Source: Lactarius indigo
Lineage: Eukaryota > Basidiomycota > Agaricomycetes > Russulales > Russulaceae
Reading direction: 5' to 3'
NCBI GenBank assembly: GCA_025766275.1
Contig: JAFKAC010000007.1
Span: 1,674,001-1,738,000 of the forward strand
DNA length: 64,000 nucleotides
Below are positions 34,078 to 44,765 of this stretch, in pieces; the first letter of the stretch is position 1, and each line of letters begins with the position of its first letter. The notes beneath the pieces are model-generated. The model saw only the letters and a list, made by a program, of their open reading frames with translations. It had not been told where the DNA came from and made no database searches. The position numbers and the translations under genes were made by a program.

Positions 34078-34330
34078 AAACAAGAAAAAGAAAAAGAAAA
34101 AGAAAAAGAAAAAGAAAAAGAAAAAGAAAAAGAAAAAGAAAAAGAAAAAGAAAAAGAAAAAGAAAAAGAAAAAGAAAAAGAAAAAGAAAAAGAAAAAGAA
34201 AAAGAAAAAGAAAAAGAAAAAGAAAAAGAAAAAGAAAAAGAAAAAGAAAAAGAAAAAGAAAAAGAAAAAGAAAAAGAAAAGAAAAGAAAAGAAAAGAAAA
34301 AGAAAAGAAAAAGAAAAAGAAAAAGAAAAA
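34078..34330 (+). repeat. (GAAAAA)n hexanucleotide tract in a transposase intron
   Basis: About 40 near-perfect GAAAAA units followed by GAAAA variants. It lies within the transposase intron 34024-34400, giving a pure pyrimidine run on the coding strand. The Lys/Arg-only open frame across it is an artefact. Confidence 0.9.
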
Positions 34331-36569
34331 AAGACAAAAAAACTCGAAAAAAAGAAGGGAAAAAGAAGAAAAAAAAGAAAAAAAAAAAGGAAAGGCTCAC
34401 ATAAACAATAATTTGCTGAAGCCTTTTAACTTGGTCAAAACCAAGTTCAACTGCTTCCTCAAGCATTGCCTTGCATGCAAGATTTACAATATGGGCAAAG
34501 CATCTAAAAAGTGTTAGCAAAAAAATATTAAATAGTTTGACACTTACCTGATGTGGCGCTGCTCTGCAGAAAACCCAGTATTAGGATATTGCTTCTTTAA
34601 CTGAGTTTCTAGTGCCTCCATCATAGAGCTGTTGTTGGATGCATTATCTGTTGTTATCCAACCAATCTTTATTTAAAAAAAAATTAATTAGTCGAAATTT
34701 ATATATAAAATGAAGTAGACATTACCTTTCTTTCAAGCCCCATCCTAGTAATGATAAAATGAAAGACCTCAGCTAACCTCTCTCCAGTGTGGGACCCAGG
34801 AAAATAGACAAATCCAATAAGGTCAGCTCTAAGGGTTAGCTTTTGCTGGCCATCTTGAGTCTGGATCTGCTCCAGCCAGTGAGCAGTAACAGCCATGTAT
34901 GGCTTGAGGTCAGGGTCTGTCCACATGTCTGTGGTAAAAGAGACCCTCCCAAGGCAGCTTGTCTAAATAGAAGTTAGCCCTCAAGCACTAAGATATAATA
35001 ATAAAATATTACCTGAATATGCTGAGACAAATTGTGGAGTGCCTCTGTACAGTTCTCCACAATGCGCTTCTGCATAGTGGTCCTGTGAGGGATGTCTGCA
35101 TCACTCAGCTCAGGGCGGAGTAGGAGACACAGGTGGCGGAACTCTGGTCTCTCCACAATCATCATAGGCTAAAAAAAAAAAAAAAACATTAAATAGGGAA
35201 AAAAAATTAAAATTAAATAAAAAACCTGATCTGTGGCAACAATAAATTGCACAAGGCCATCTAAAAAGTTGTCTTGAGTGAAGGGAGTGTGGCGCCTAGC
35301 TTGATGCTCTACAGGAACTCCAGTAACTCTTGCAACAGCTTCTTCTCCCTCTTTACCTCTCAGCTCAATTTTGAGTCTTTGGCACTCTGTAACCCACTCA
35401 TCTGCATGGTGATTGAGCAGGTGGGACCGCAGAGGACCTGTTGCAGTAGTGGAGCAATATGAGTGTACTTTGATGGACGCATCCTCTTGATGAAGTATCC
35501 TACAAAAATAATTTTTAGAAATAAAAATAAAAATAAGAATAAAAAACTCACAAGCAAAACTTGCACTGTTTCTTCCCATCAAGAGCCTGAAAAAACCTCA
35601 AGGTGTCATCACCTGAGCCCAGCCTTGAACCAGCTTTTTGAGCCCTCCTTGGGCGGCGAGTTGGAGTTGGAGGGTCAGAGTTGCCTTCCTGAGGGCTATT
35701 GAAATTAGCACCACCCTCCTGAGAGCCATCTGACCCATTTCTAAGGTCAAAGTTCTCAGGTTGGGGTGAGCTAAGGCCTCCCTGTATTAAATTTGTTAAA
35801 AAATGATTATAAAATTAATAAAATAGATACTCACTTGATTGGCAGCCTGAGCAGGTGAAGAACCTGCAAAGGGGTCCTCTCCCTGCTGTGAGGGTCCAGG
35901 AGGGCCACCTGAAGCTGCAGAAGAGCCTAGATTAAAGTGCACATGTCTGGCACTGGAAACTGATGTCTGAGCAGCTGTGGATGAGACTAACACAATATGA
36001 GTGTATGGATACCATCAAAACAATGAGCACATACCATCAAGCTGAAAAGACATCTCCAAAGCACCACCAGGAAGCTCCCGCTGTTTGACCTGGCTCTTCT
36101 TGGTCTTTGGCCTTTTTGGAGTCCTCTTGGGTGTTGAAGGGGCCCTCTTCCTAGATCCAGCCATAGTAGACGTAGCCAAGAGTAGTACAAAAAAAAATAA
36201 AAGAAGCAAGCTGAAGTAGATCAGCTGAGATCAGGCAGAGATGAGGAGAGATGAGACTGTAGCAGACAGCAGGAGCCGAGACGAGAGTGTGGGAATGCAC
36301 GTCGTACATGCGGTGGCTGCGAAAATTCCTTGCCCTTGCATTGCGCAACTCGTGTTTGTGCTCGCGAGCACCACTGGCACAGGTTTACGACCCACCCTCT
36401 CTCTTGGCCACAAAGTAAGTGCTCTTTTTTTTTTGCCTGGCTCACTGACTCGCCCACACGCGCCCTCGCAGGTAACAAGGCAGCGGCAGGACCTGCCCTG
36501 CGATAGCCACGCCCCGAACCCCCAAGCCCCCAAGGCAGCCACAGCGATGGCGCCAGCCCTGGGGTGCGA

Positions 36570-36574
36570 CGACC

Positions 36575-36609
<35 letters not shown>

Positions 36610-37230
36610 TACGACCACGACCACGACTACGACCACGACCACGACTACGACCACGACCATGACCGCAACCGCAACCACGACCACGACCACCACGACCACC
36701 ACAGCGGCAACCGCGACCACCACGGCGACCACGACCACCACAGCGACCACCACGGCGACCGCGACCACGATCACGACCATGATCGCAACCACGACCACGG
36801 CCACGACCACGACCACGACCGCAACCGCAACTGCAACCACAACCACGACCACCACGACCACCACCGCGGCAACCGCGACCACCACGGCGACCACAACCAC
36901 CACGGCGACCACAACCACCACAGCGACCACCACGGCGACCGCGACCATGACCGCAGCGACCACAACCACAACCACAACCACCACCGCAGCGACCGCGACC
37001 GCAACTGCGACCACAACCACCACCGCGACCACCACCACCACCGCGGCAACCGCGATGACCATCGCGACAACCGCGACGACAACCGCGACCACCACCACCA
37101 CCGCGGCGACCGCGACCACCACCGCGACCACCACCACCACCGCGGCAACCACTACGACCACCACCGCGGCGACCGCGACCACCACCGCGACCACCACCGC
37201 CACCGCGGCGACGATGGCGATGCCTTCGAC
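36570..37230. repeat. GACCAC/GACCGC hexamer-like repeat block inside hAT (right side)
   Basis: About 660 bp made of CGACCACGAC, CACCGCGAC and CGGCGACC words in triplet register, so every frame on both strands stays open (His/Asp, Thr/Ala, Arg/Gly or Val/Ala strings). It lies upstream of the transposase, within its promoter side. Probably non-coding simple repeat. Confidence 0.8.
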
Positions 37231-37655
37231 TCAGCCGCACCCGGGCAGTAGATAGAAAAAAAAAATGTATTCTCTATACTATGTAGTCTACAGCAATACA
37301 AATGTTTTATTTTATTTTTGTCAGAGTTTGCGCAAGGTCGTCTGAGGAGACGCCAAAAAAGAGGACTTACCCACTTTTCTTCTGAGAGCCCCAGCAGACA
37401 CTGGAAACGCACGTTGAGCAAATATATTCCGTTTTTGGCCAGCTCGTTCCTGGCTCAGCCAGGCAGAATCCATTCTCGCCTGCTCACGCGTACTCACGAG
37501 CCGGGCGAGCCCTGCCTAATCTGGTCATTCCTAATCGAGCCTGGCTCAGCCCAGCTCAGCCAGCTCGCGAGCCAAGCTGAGCCAATTTTGGTCCTGAGCC
37601 GATGTGTCAGCTTGGCTCGGCTCAAAACAGCTCAGCTTGGCTGGCTCAGCCGATT

Positions 37656-37678
37656 TGAGCCGAGCCACGGCAACACTA
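37656..37678 (-). repeat. hAT terminal inverted repeat, right
   Basis: Reverse complement of 23732-23754 over 23 bp; followed by the GTGAGAGC target duplication at 37679-37686. Confidence 0.9.
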
Positions 37679-38470
37679 GTGAGAGCAAGTGGGTGGCCTG
37701 AACGGGGGCGACGATCATGTGATCGTCATTATCCTTTAGGTCATACCCATACGTGAGGGACATGACAAGCCTCCCTTGAAGACTGCCCAAAGGTTGGCCA
37801 TTGTATACACGAAACGAATACGTCACACTGACAGTCCAATATGGCTGGAGAAGTCTTCTGGAGCTTCAAGGAGTTGACCAAGGAACACGCGCGTGTTGTC
37901 CTCCATCATGCGCCGATACGGCGCTATGGCGCTAGCACCAAGGCTACGATCTAGTAATTTTCTGCTCTCGCGCCAATACTCGCCCATTCTGGTAATGGAG
38001 AGAATCCAATCCACCTCCATTCTAGATTTGGAGGTGTCAGTGATACAAAATAGATGACGGACAAAGACCAGGTATATCATACATTTTTATGATTGGCAAC
38101 GTGGGCCGATCTGCGTACTTTTCCCCTCGCTTCTCTAGGAGTTCTTTGATAGCGGATAGCGAGGACAAAACCACAACTACATGACCAAAGACCTGGAGGC
38201 ATACAACGTCGCCTGATGACACGGGATGCTATCAGTGTATCAGTGTCACGAGAATGTTTGCTTACCATATTTCTTGGCCATGGCTCCGTACGCAACCCAG
38301 GCAGATCGCTTTGGAACATCGAGGATATTGCCTATGGCCGGTAAGGGGCGCGGGCCAGGTGGATAAGGGAGCCCTCTTCGCCTTCTGTGGTCGCGGAGGG
38401 TGATGAAGAGATAAAGAAAGAGTGAGGCAGCGAGACAGTCAACAATGGGGATCCATGAAAATGATTGCAT

Positions 38471-39688
38471 GATTGTTGGTAGGTGTCAGTGGCCTTCTAG
38501 AGGCCCTGCAACGGGAGGGGTGGGCAGGCTATAAAGCTATGAAGGGGACTCGGAGACAATAAGTCGAACCCGCGGGTCCGGGTCGAATTCTCTCATTAGC
38601 AAAGCAATTGATAGCTCTGCCCATCTTTGACGCGCCTGTGGAGTCGTCTGTCTCCGCTCGTCGTGAGCTTGAAGTTCGTACTTCGGTATCTCGGTGGTTA
38701 CGGCTAGTAGTGGCAGATGCACAGTCGATTTTCTAAAACACTTGTAATCCAGCTGGTATTGGCTCTGTAGTCGCCGAGTACTGTGGCTAATACCATATAG
38801 TACCACTAATCGTAGTTGTACGGAAGTAATCCGAATCTGATTCGGAGGTGATCGGTCACTCGCCCTGCTCCTCGTTATCTCCACGTTCTATCACGGGGCC
38901 ATACACTGCTAAGTAACACTTGGCCACGTCGCCAGGCTCCCCACTGGCATCCGTCCCTGTAGATATGTCTAGAGGCGTTATCTTCATTCGGACTTGAGAA
39001 GAGAATGTCTCTGGTGAATATTCGGAGGTTATTGCCCGTATTACAGCAAGTTACAAACGCTATGCATTTATCCCATTTAGAACTTCTTTTCTTCTTTTTG
39101 ATCAAGTAGAGCTTCTCTTTCTCTCCCTTCTCCAGTATCGTCGATAGAGGATTCTTCCATTGTTCGTGACTCTAGTTTGTCTGGTGATTGACCAGAGAGA
39201 CCGTCAAGTGAGTTAGGATCGTACAGTCACCGCTGCGCATCTGGCAGGGAAGATTCGGGTGTGGGTTTATTGCCCAGAATGGTACCCGGGCTGATTCCCA
39301 ACTGGGCGGCACAACGCCACCTTATTACGAGAAAAGCTCGGATATGCGACCTCACCTGTAGCGTGGAAGGGATGAGTATCCGAATCATCCATGTTCAAGA
39401 CAAAGAACTCGAAGTAGGTGCGGCAGCAGCCACCTTCTCAGTATGGTTGGAGTGCCCTCACGGGGCTAAACTGCACGTTGGGCACGGGGATACCGCAGTT
39501 CGACATGGATGCCTTTGGGCTTGCGAAGACGGCAGAAGCCCTGGCCATGTAACTTACTATACAGTGTTATTTTTACATCTGTTCAAACACTTCTTCGGCG
39601 CTGCAGGCAATTAAAAACCCTCACTCCAAATCTGTGCAGACTCACGCATTTACGTTCCATCAGTCCCTGACCACACTAGCGCTTCGGC
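38471..39688. other. Intergenic upstream of P450 E; no firm gene
   Basis: Contains the P450 E promoter side. An open frame at 39261-39614 (+), with its first ATG near 39279, resembles no family known to me and has no introns or context to support it. No transposon ends seen. Confidence 0.35.
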
Positions 39689-39994
39689 ATGGGAACGTAC
39701 ATATTACAACTGATCTGGACCCCGGTAGACCCTGAATCAGAAGGGCAACAGATGGCACAGACAATGGCGGCCGAGGCATGCAAGACGGACCCACGTGAGA
39801 ACCTCAATTGCACCCAATTTGCAGCCTTCCAGAAAGAGCGCGCGAGGAAACTCGCCTTCAAATGGGCAAACCGCTGGGCCAGCTCGTCCTGGACTTCCGC
39901 CACCCCTGGGGGAACCATTATTCTGTTCAGATGCACACGCCACCGCATCTCCAGACGCTCAGGGACACAATCCACTGTGGTCGGAAGCCACTGA
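39689..39994 (+). CDS. Hypothetical ORF, 101 aa
   Basis: Opens MGTYILQLIWTPVDPESEGQQ and ends TQSTVVGSH. Composition is protein-like (hydrophobic start, then charged/Gln-rich, then Arg-rich), but no family, signal peptide or partner was recognised. The reverse strand is open over much the same stretch, which weakens the case. It might be the 5' exon of a gene whose 3' part is the fragment at 40365-40745, but a P450 exon relic lies between them. Low confidence. Confidence 0.25.
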   Translation: MGTYILQLIWTPVDPESEGQQMAQTMAAEACKTDPRENLNCTQFAAFQKERARKLAFKWANRWASSSWTSATPGGTIILFRCTRHRISRRSGTQSTVVGSH

Positions 39995-40059
39995 TATGGA
40001 ACAGGGTGAGAAGGACAAGAAAACAAAGACGCCGAAGTACAGTAGGCACACCACTGCCC

Positions 40060-40269
40060 TCCAACTCTTGGTATTTCTTAGACATATTCGCGTGGGCTAC
40101 CCAAGGAGAGCTTTGGGACATCCAAGAAATTGCCGATGACGGGCCAAGACGGAGGCCCCGGAGGATACGGGAAGCACCCTACCCTTCTGTGGTCACGAAA
40201 GGCGAAGAGGGTATAGAGAAATGCAATGAGGGCGAGGCAGTCGATCGATGTGACGAGAGAGATCGGCAT
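40060..40269 (-). pseudogene. P450 F: isolated exon-1 relic
   Basis: ATG at 40267-40269 opens MPISLVTSIDCLALIAFLYTL, RDHRRVG, YPPGPPSWPVIGNFLDVPKL, nearly identical to exon 1 of P450 I. After PKLSL a 2-nt deletion shifts the frame before the YANMSKKY motif. No further P450 exon follows on this strand before 39.7 kb. A duplicated fragment, not a gene. Confidence 0.75.
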
Positions 40270-40364
40270 TTTCGAACTGGACAACCTGACAAGAACGAAT
40301 CAATTTAAGTTTAAGGGGGGCTAGACACAAGAAATATGAACAGAATTTATGAGCGAACCCGTAG

Positions 40365-40745
40365 CCGCCTTACGTATGGGAGCTCTCATATTTGGGGTCG
40401 CCACGCGTTGGCGCCGGCAGTGCCAACCCCGGCGGCGACCAAGGTCCGGGACAATATCGCGCTACCACACCGGACAGCGTCGGTATTTCTCTCGACCCGC
40501 ATGGAAACGTCGCGGTAGACTCAATGGCGGATGCGTATCGCCAACAACAGCAACAACAGGTGGCCCAGGTTAGGCAACCACAGGCACCGTCATCAGAAGT
40601 AACTTATGGGCGACGTGCTCGGCGTTCTCGGAGCCGGCGCTCTAGTGGGATCATCTTGGATTCTGCCATAAATGTTGGCAGTTACGTGGCGGTGAACGGT
40701 ACATACAACAGGTACTACAAAAAAATTCAAACTCCCGGACAGTGA
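40365..40745 (+). CDS. C-terminal exon of an unidentified gene (fragment)
   Basis: After a possible acceptor (CCCGTAG, 40364) an open frame runs to TGA at 40743-40745: Gly/Pro-rich start, a Gln run (RQQQQQQVAQ), an Arg/Ser-rich segment (RRARRSRSRRSSG), then GSYVAVNGTYNRYYKK. The last third is present inverted at 62647-62810 with the frame still open and the end conserved (NGTYNRYYK, then GQ stop), which argues for coding origin. No 5' part or start codon was found, and a P450 relic lies directly upstream. Family unknown. Confidence 0.4.
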   Translation, partial: PPYVWELSYLGSPRVGAGSANPGGDQGPGQYRATTPDSVGISLDPHGNVAVDSMADAYRQQQQQQVAQVRQPQAPSSEVTYGRRARRSRSRRSSGIILDSAINVGSYVAVNGTYNRYYKKIQTPGQ

Positions 40746-40795
40746 GAGCGTAAAGAATGGGAAGCCTGCCCACTGTGCCAAACTGGTGCTGGTCA

Positions 40796-42978
40796 TCAAG
40801 CCAAACCACTCGCCCTTATCAAGTCCTCTGCGAGATTATCTCTCGGAGTGATAGCGCACTCAAACTGGGGTACGTGGCTGTCAGGCAGAAAATTAGCTCT
40901 ACCGTGTTTCAAATAGTGCCACTACTTGTACTCACATCACAATCTCGCTCCGGACCGACGAGGTCCCAGCGACTGCGATGGGAATCTCGTTCCTGTTCTT
41001 GTCCTTAGCCCTCGTCACGTCGAACACGGACAACACGGACGCTGTTACGACGAAGAGCGTCGCGGCGACAAAGTGGCGTCCTGGGCAGATACGCCTGCCG
41101 ACGCCAAATGCCAGCTGGATCGCGGGGTCGTCACGGAAGGACCCGTCCTCGTAGAGGAAGCGACCGGGATTGAATGCCTCTGGGTCCGGGTACAGCTCCG
41201 GGTTGTGCAGGACGGCCCTGTGGTCGCCTTTACTCATCAGAACAATTATCTCGAAAGTGACAGTTTTTGTAAAAAAGCAAACCATGCATCGGCTATGATC
41301 ATGGAACCTATCGGGCGGGCGGAGCGATTCAGATTTTGAGTTCGGGTCCCAAGACGCGCTCACAAACCTTTCGGAATGAAGTAGCCTCTGTAGACGTCGT
41401 CGTCGGTTGAGGAGTGGGGACCGCCTTGAGGAGACATTCAGCGGGTTAATTCAGAAATCGAGAATTGGGCAAAATCGCACCCATTGGCGCCACCATATGC
41501 CACCTCAACAACTCCTTGCTCATCGCTTCTATGTACGGAAGACGCGGCTTGTCATCGTACGTTGGCAGTCTGTCTCTTGAGATCACAGAGTCGAGTTCTT
41601 CCTGCGCTCGTTTCTGTACCTCTGGGTAAAGGACAAGCGCGAGGAACAGAGAAGACATTGTGGATACGGTCTGAATGTCGCCCGTCAGCCAAGAAGCAGG
41701 CTACGGCGATATGGATAACACGTGCCGTGTCTGAACCGGCTGGTGCTTGCGGTGAGCACTGTGTGCATTGGCTCCGGATAAACACGCAATGAATTCACCT
41801 TGGAACATAGACCCTAGGGTGTTTGTGATGACTTCCTCTGCCCATTGGCGTTCCGGACCACTCAGAAGCTCTGCATCTTGGAGGAATTCACTTGCTAAAG
41901 AAGGTACCGCGGTGCCGTCGCGCTGGCGTTCCATCAGTAAAGACAAATTGCCAGAATGTTAACCAGTTCATACCATGGAGTTCTTCACGAAGTCCATGGG
42001 CTCATTCTTCATCCTCAGGCCCAACTCCCTACATTCACTTGCCAGTGGCTCATACTTGAAAAAAGGGACCCACGAGGGGAGGCGCTGAACTGGATATAGC
42101 CATAAGATGCTCGAGAATAATAGATGGTGAAAAAACCGTACGAAACGGGAAATTATTTACTAGTGCCGCTCCAGGTAGGGAGAGCCGCGACATGATTTCA
42201 CTAGTCCTCATTGCCGGAACCAAAATGTCGTCGTTTTCTTTCAAGTCATACCCGTAAGCGAGATGCATGATGAGTTTTCCTTGAAGTCTGGGAGTGAGTC
42301 AATACATGTTTGTTAAGCAAGTTGGGCGATGAGACCAACTGGTCGACATGTTCCCGGAAGTCCTTCGGTTTGGAAAGCAACTGGCTCAGGAATATGCGCG
42401 TCTTTTCCTCGATCATACTTAGGCGAAGGGCTGTTTCTCCAGGGCGAAGACTGCGATCCAACAACTTGCGGCCATCACGCCAATACTTTCCCTTTCTCAC
42501 AATAGGCAAGATCCAATCGACGCCCATTCTGAGAAATATGGGCGGTCGGTACCCAAGGCAAGGTGACGAATGATAAAGAGTCTAAGTGAACGCACATCTC
42601 GTAGATCGGAAACGGCATTCGATCCGCGTACAGCTCTCCACGTCTTTCGAGTAATTCCTTGATGGCCGTCGGCGAACACAGAACGACGACTACTTGGCCC
42701 AAAACTTGAATGCATATGACATCGCCTAGTAAAAATATACGTTTAAAGAATACACATCAGGAGAAATTAGTCCTACCGTATTTCTTAGACATATCCGCGT
42801 AGGCTAACCAAGGAGAGAGCTTTGGGACATCCAGGAGATTGCCAATAATAGGCCAAGATGGGGGTCCAGGGGGATATAGGCGACCTCTTCGTCTTCTGTG
42901 GTCACGAAAGGCGAGGAGGAGGTAAAGTAATCCAAAGAGGGCGAGGGAGTCAATTGCTGTGAGGAGAGAGAGCTGCAT
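40796..42978 (-). CDS. Cytochrome P450 G (microsomal, E-class)
   Basis: Near-twin of P450 K in opposite orientation. ATG 42976-42978 (MQLSLLTAIDSLALFGLLYLLL) is preceded by an in-frame GTG that is not needed. Motifs: RDHRRRRG, YPPGPPSWPIIGNLLDVP, MGVDWILPIVRKGKYW, YGYDLKENDD, LPSWVPFFKYEPLA, RDGTAVPSLA, the AGSDT microexon, KELLRW, FNPGRF and the heme loop FGVGRRICPGRHF (Cys codon 41085-41087). It ends FECAITPRDNLAEDLIRASGLA, stop 40796-40798. Same exon layout as traced for K, including the GC donor (GCACGT) after AGSDT. No stop or frameshift found. Expected to hydroxylate a hydrophobic substrate at the ER; substrate unknown. Confidence 0.86.
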
Positions 42979-43920
42979 CACGAGTTAGGTCACCTATAAA
43001 AAGACGGGAGGTCATGAATTTGGGGTAGATACAAAAACTACGAGAGCAGGGGCCTTTATAGCCGCACTTGCACTTCTACCACATTGGGTCGGACAGATGC
43101 TTGTACAAGAGTGAAAATAGGAAGACGATAAGAGAGAGTAATCAAGCAGCAGGAGGCTGATGCCCTTTACAACGCGAAGCCCGAGGGTCGGTACTAGTAT
43201 ACATAATTGGTGGCGCTGCACTCAGACTGACGAATGGCGTCCGCCGGTGTCGGGCTGGCACAGGCCACTTTTCGCCGCATATAGTCAGCGCTCGTTAGCG
43301 CTTATTTTGATTAGAATGGAACTGAATCGCTAAAAAAAAAAAGCGCGACTGCCTACAAATGTGTCCAACGGCAAGAAGTGAGGCCAAAAACTCTCGACCC
43401 AGTGTCTAAGATACTGTACGATACCACGAATCAAGCCACGAATATATGAAGCAACGCCGGATCAGCTTCGTCATCGTAATTGCCATTCGAACCGCAAGTC
43501 GTCAAGATACTCGAGCATACGAGCACGGCGGATGCTTCATTGCAATTTGAATATCCATGGGCTGTAGTAGCCTCGGTCCCTTGCTCGTTCCCAGCTATCG
43601 ATAGGGTGCAGACAGGTTCGGTAAAGATTATGGCTAAATCTAATAAATGCGTCCTCGATATGTCCTTTTTTGGAAGGCGCTTTTATTCTCAACACGCTGT
43701 ACCTAAGACTGATCGAGTACTTATTGCTTGATCACCTACTGACCACTGACGAATACATTTGTTACAGACTTGGTGGGCAGATAGCTGCCCACGTGCGTAA
43801 GAGTGACTGTCGTCTCTGCGGTAACCCCTAGATTTATGCCATAGAACATAGGTTCAACAGAGTGGGAAAAGGGTGGGAGAATACTAGATGCTTGCAGGGC
43901 GTGCGTAATACGGGTGATAT
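42979..43920. other. Intergenic between G and H; G promoter and H 3' flank
   Basis: Near P450 G it holds the conserved upstream module also seen before J and K. Beyond about 43130 it is the inverted counterpart of 58020-58856. Open frames here reflect duplicated P450 3' flank, not genes. Confidence 0.55.
43055..43060 (-). promoter_or_regulatory. TATA box of P450 G
   Basis: TATAAA (minus strand) about 80 nt upstream of the ATG, inside the block GTGCAAGTGCGGCTATAAAG shared with J and K. Confidence 0.6.
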
Positions 43921-44765
43921 TCAAGCCAAGGTACTTGCCCTTATCAAGTCCTCTGCGACCTTGTCTCTTGGCATAATAGAACACTCAAACTGCGGCGGGA
44001 AACTTCCAAGGGAGGTCACCAGATCAGCTACAAACGTACCAGATTCATCTCATAGGTAGACTTCATTACTCACATGACGCCAACGGTATCGATGGACTCG
44101 GGCGGCGGTACTATGACCGGAATCTCGTTCCCATCCTTGTCCGAGGCCATCGTCACGTTCAACACGGACAACACCGATGCCGTTACGACGAAGAGTATTG
44201 TGTCGACGAAGTGGCGCCCCGGACATACTCGCCTGCCTGCACCAAACGCCAGCGAGATCATCGGATCGTCGCGGAACTTTCCATCCTCATCGAGGAATCG
44301 ATCGGGATTGAATGCCTCTGGGTCTGGATACAGCTCCGGGTCGTGGAGGACAGCCCTGTCAATCCATCTCAGAACCTTCTCAGCGGCAACTGTGTCATGC
44401 GATTATTGCGCACCATGCGTTAGCTATGATCACAGCACCTAAAGAGGGAGGGACATTGATTACGACTTCAGCCGACAACGGAAGATACTTACAAACCTTT
44501 TGGAATGAAGTAGCCCTTGTAGGAGTCATCATCAGTTACCGCATGGGCAACACCTCACGTAGATGTTAGTGCGCATAGCTGCTGGCGAGTGGAAGGAACC
44601 TGCACCCTGTGGTATCACCATTTGCCACCTCAACAACGCTCTGCCTCACCGCCTCTATGTACGGAAGACGTGACTTGTCATTGTACGTTGGCAGCCTATC
44701 TCTTGAGATGACAGAGTCGAGTTCTGCCTGTGCTCGCTTCTGGACCTATGGATAAAGGGTGAGTG
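43921..44765 (-). pseudogene. P450 H: 3' half only
   Basis: Minus-strand sequence begins in the exon before ExxR (LTLYP, then TAG where J has a Glu codon, then VQKRAQAEL), continues through LPTYND, the FIPKG exon, heme loop FGAGRRVCPGRHF (Cys codon 44223-44225) and FECSIMPRDKVAEDLIRASTLA, stop 43921-43923. All upstream exons are missing: at 44766 the sequence switches to an inverted copy of the P450 B upstream flank. It is the inverted counterpart of the 3' half of J. Confidence 0.8.

Larger units (their letters stand above)
24855..36164 (-). pseudogene. hAT transposase gene, interrupted near its 3' end by a chromovirus
   Basis: Cut-and-paste transposase with about a dozen exons. ATG 36162-36164 (MAGSRKRAPSTPKRTPKRPK, basic and likely nuclear), a Gln/Ser/Pro-rich region, then a BED-type zinc finger split by an intron (KKQCKFC ... 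LRSHLLNHHADEW, about 35550-35380). The RNase H-like core follows: TTDMWTDPDL (first Asp, about 34930), ITTDNASNN (second Asp, about 34655), CFAHIVNLACKA, ETRWSSAYLM, and the C-terminal hAT dimerisation region LPIQATSVPCERVFSASKE (about 32980-32920). The stop is TAG 24855-24857. The gypsy element entered just after GMEAV, about 18 codons before the stop. Apart from that insertion no lesion was seen. If transcribed, the protein would end early inside LTR sequence, and the dimerisation motif would remain. Confidence 0.82.
23732..37678 (-). mobile_element. hAT-superfamily DNA transposon (about 6.1 kb) with a chromovirus inserted in it
   Basis: Bounded by perfect 23-bp inverted repeats (starting TAGTGTTGCCGTGGCTCGG; 23732-23754 and 37656-37678) and 8-bp GTGAGAGC duplications. 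TAGNG at the tip and an 8-bp duplication are hAT traits. Both ends carry many subterminal copies of GGCTCAGC/AGCTGAGC words (23750-23870 and 37440-37660), plausible transposase binding sites. Inside: a multi-exon transposase gene on the minus strand, a GC-rich repeat block near each end (24090-24770, 36570-37230) and a (GAAAAA)n intron. A Ty3/gypsy element with its 5-bp duplication occupies 24911-32764. Without that insertion the transposase frame would be complete, so the hAT copy looks recent and once autonomous. Confidence 0.9.
22362..38470 (-). pseudogene. Cytochrome P450 E, split in exon 4 by a 13.9 kb transposon
   Basis: Right part (38470-37687): MQSFSWIPIVDCLAASLFLYL anchor, RDHRRRRG, YPPGPRPLPAIGNILDVP, MEVDWILSITRMGEYW, then exon 4 with YGYDLKDNDD up to the insertion. 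Left part (23723-22362): the rest of exon 4 (LILPGAILVNHLPF), IPSWVPWFNYESLA, QDGTAVHSL, the AGSDT microexon, RELLRW, FIPERF, heme loop FGAGKRICPGRHF (Cys codon 22639-22641) and FECSIFPRDKLAEDL, stop 22362-22364. When the transposon and one 8-bp duplication are set aside, exon 4 is in frame (LLS then RLILPG), and I found no other lesion. So the gene was probably functional until the insertion. Its helix-I intron has a GT donor (GTATGT). In sequence it falls between the B/C/D and G/I/J/K groups. Confidence 0.82.
40571..44765 (-). repeat. Left arm of a large inverted P450 duplication
   Basis: Reverse complement of the right arm 57171-62810. It covers the unidentified 3' exon, the whole of P450 G, its upstream region, and the 3' half of H. 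The right arm carries about 1.4 kb of extra sequence (about 58857-60298). Similarity is high enough that long coding stretches differ by few residues (for example the RDGTAVPSLASEF exon of G and K). Confidence 0.75.

Noticed and set aside
34008..34520. Lys/Arg-rich (+) and Ser/Phe-rich (-) open frames
   Set aside because: They cross the (GAAAAA)n tract within a transposase intron.
36221..37255. Open frames of 200-340 codons in several frames (His/Asp, Thr/Ala, Gly/Arg, Val/Ala strings)
   Set aside because: Pure simple repeat lacking stops in any frame; no start context or domain.
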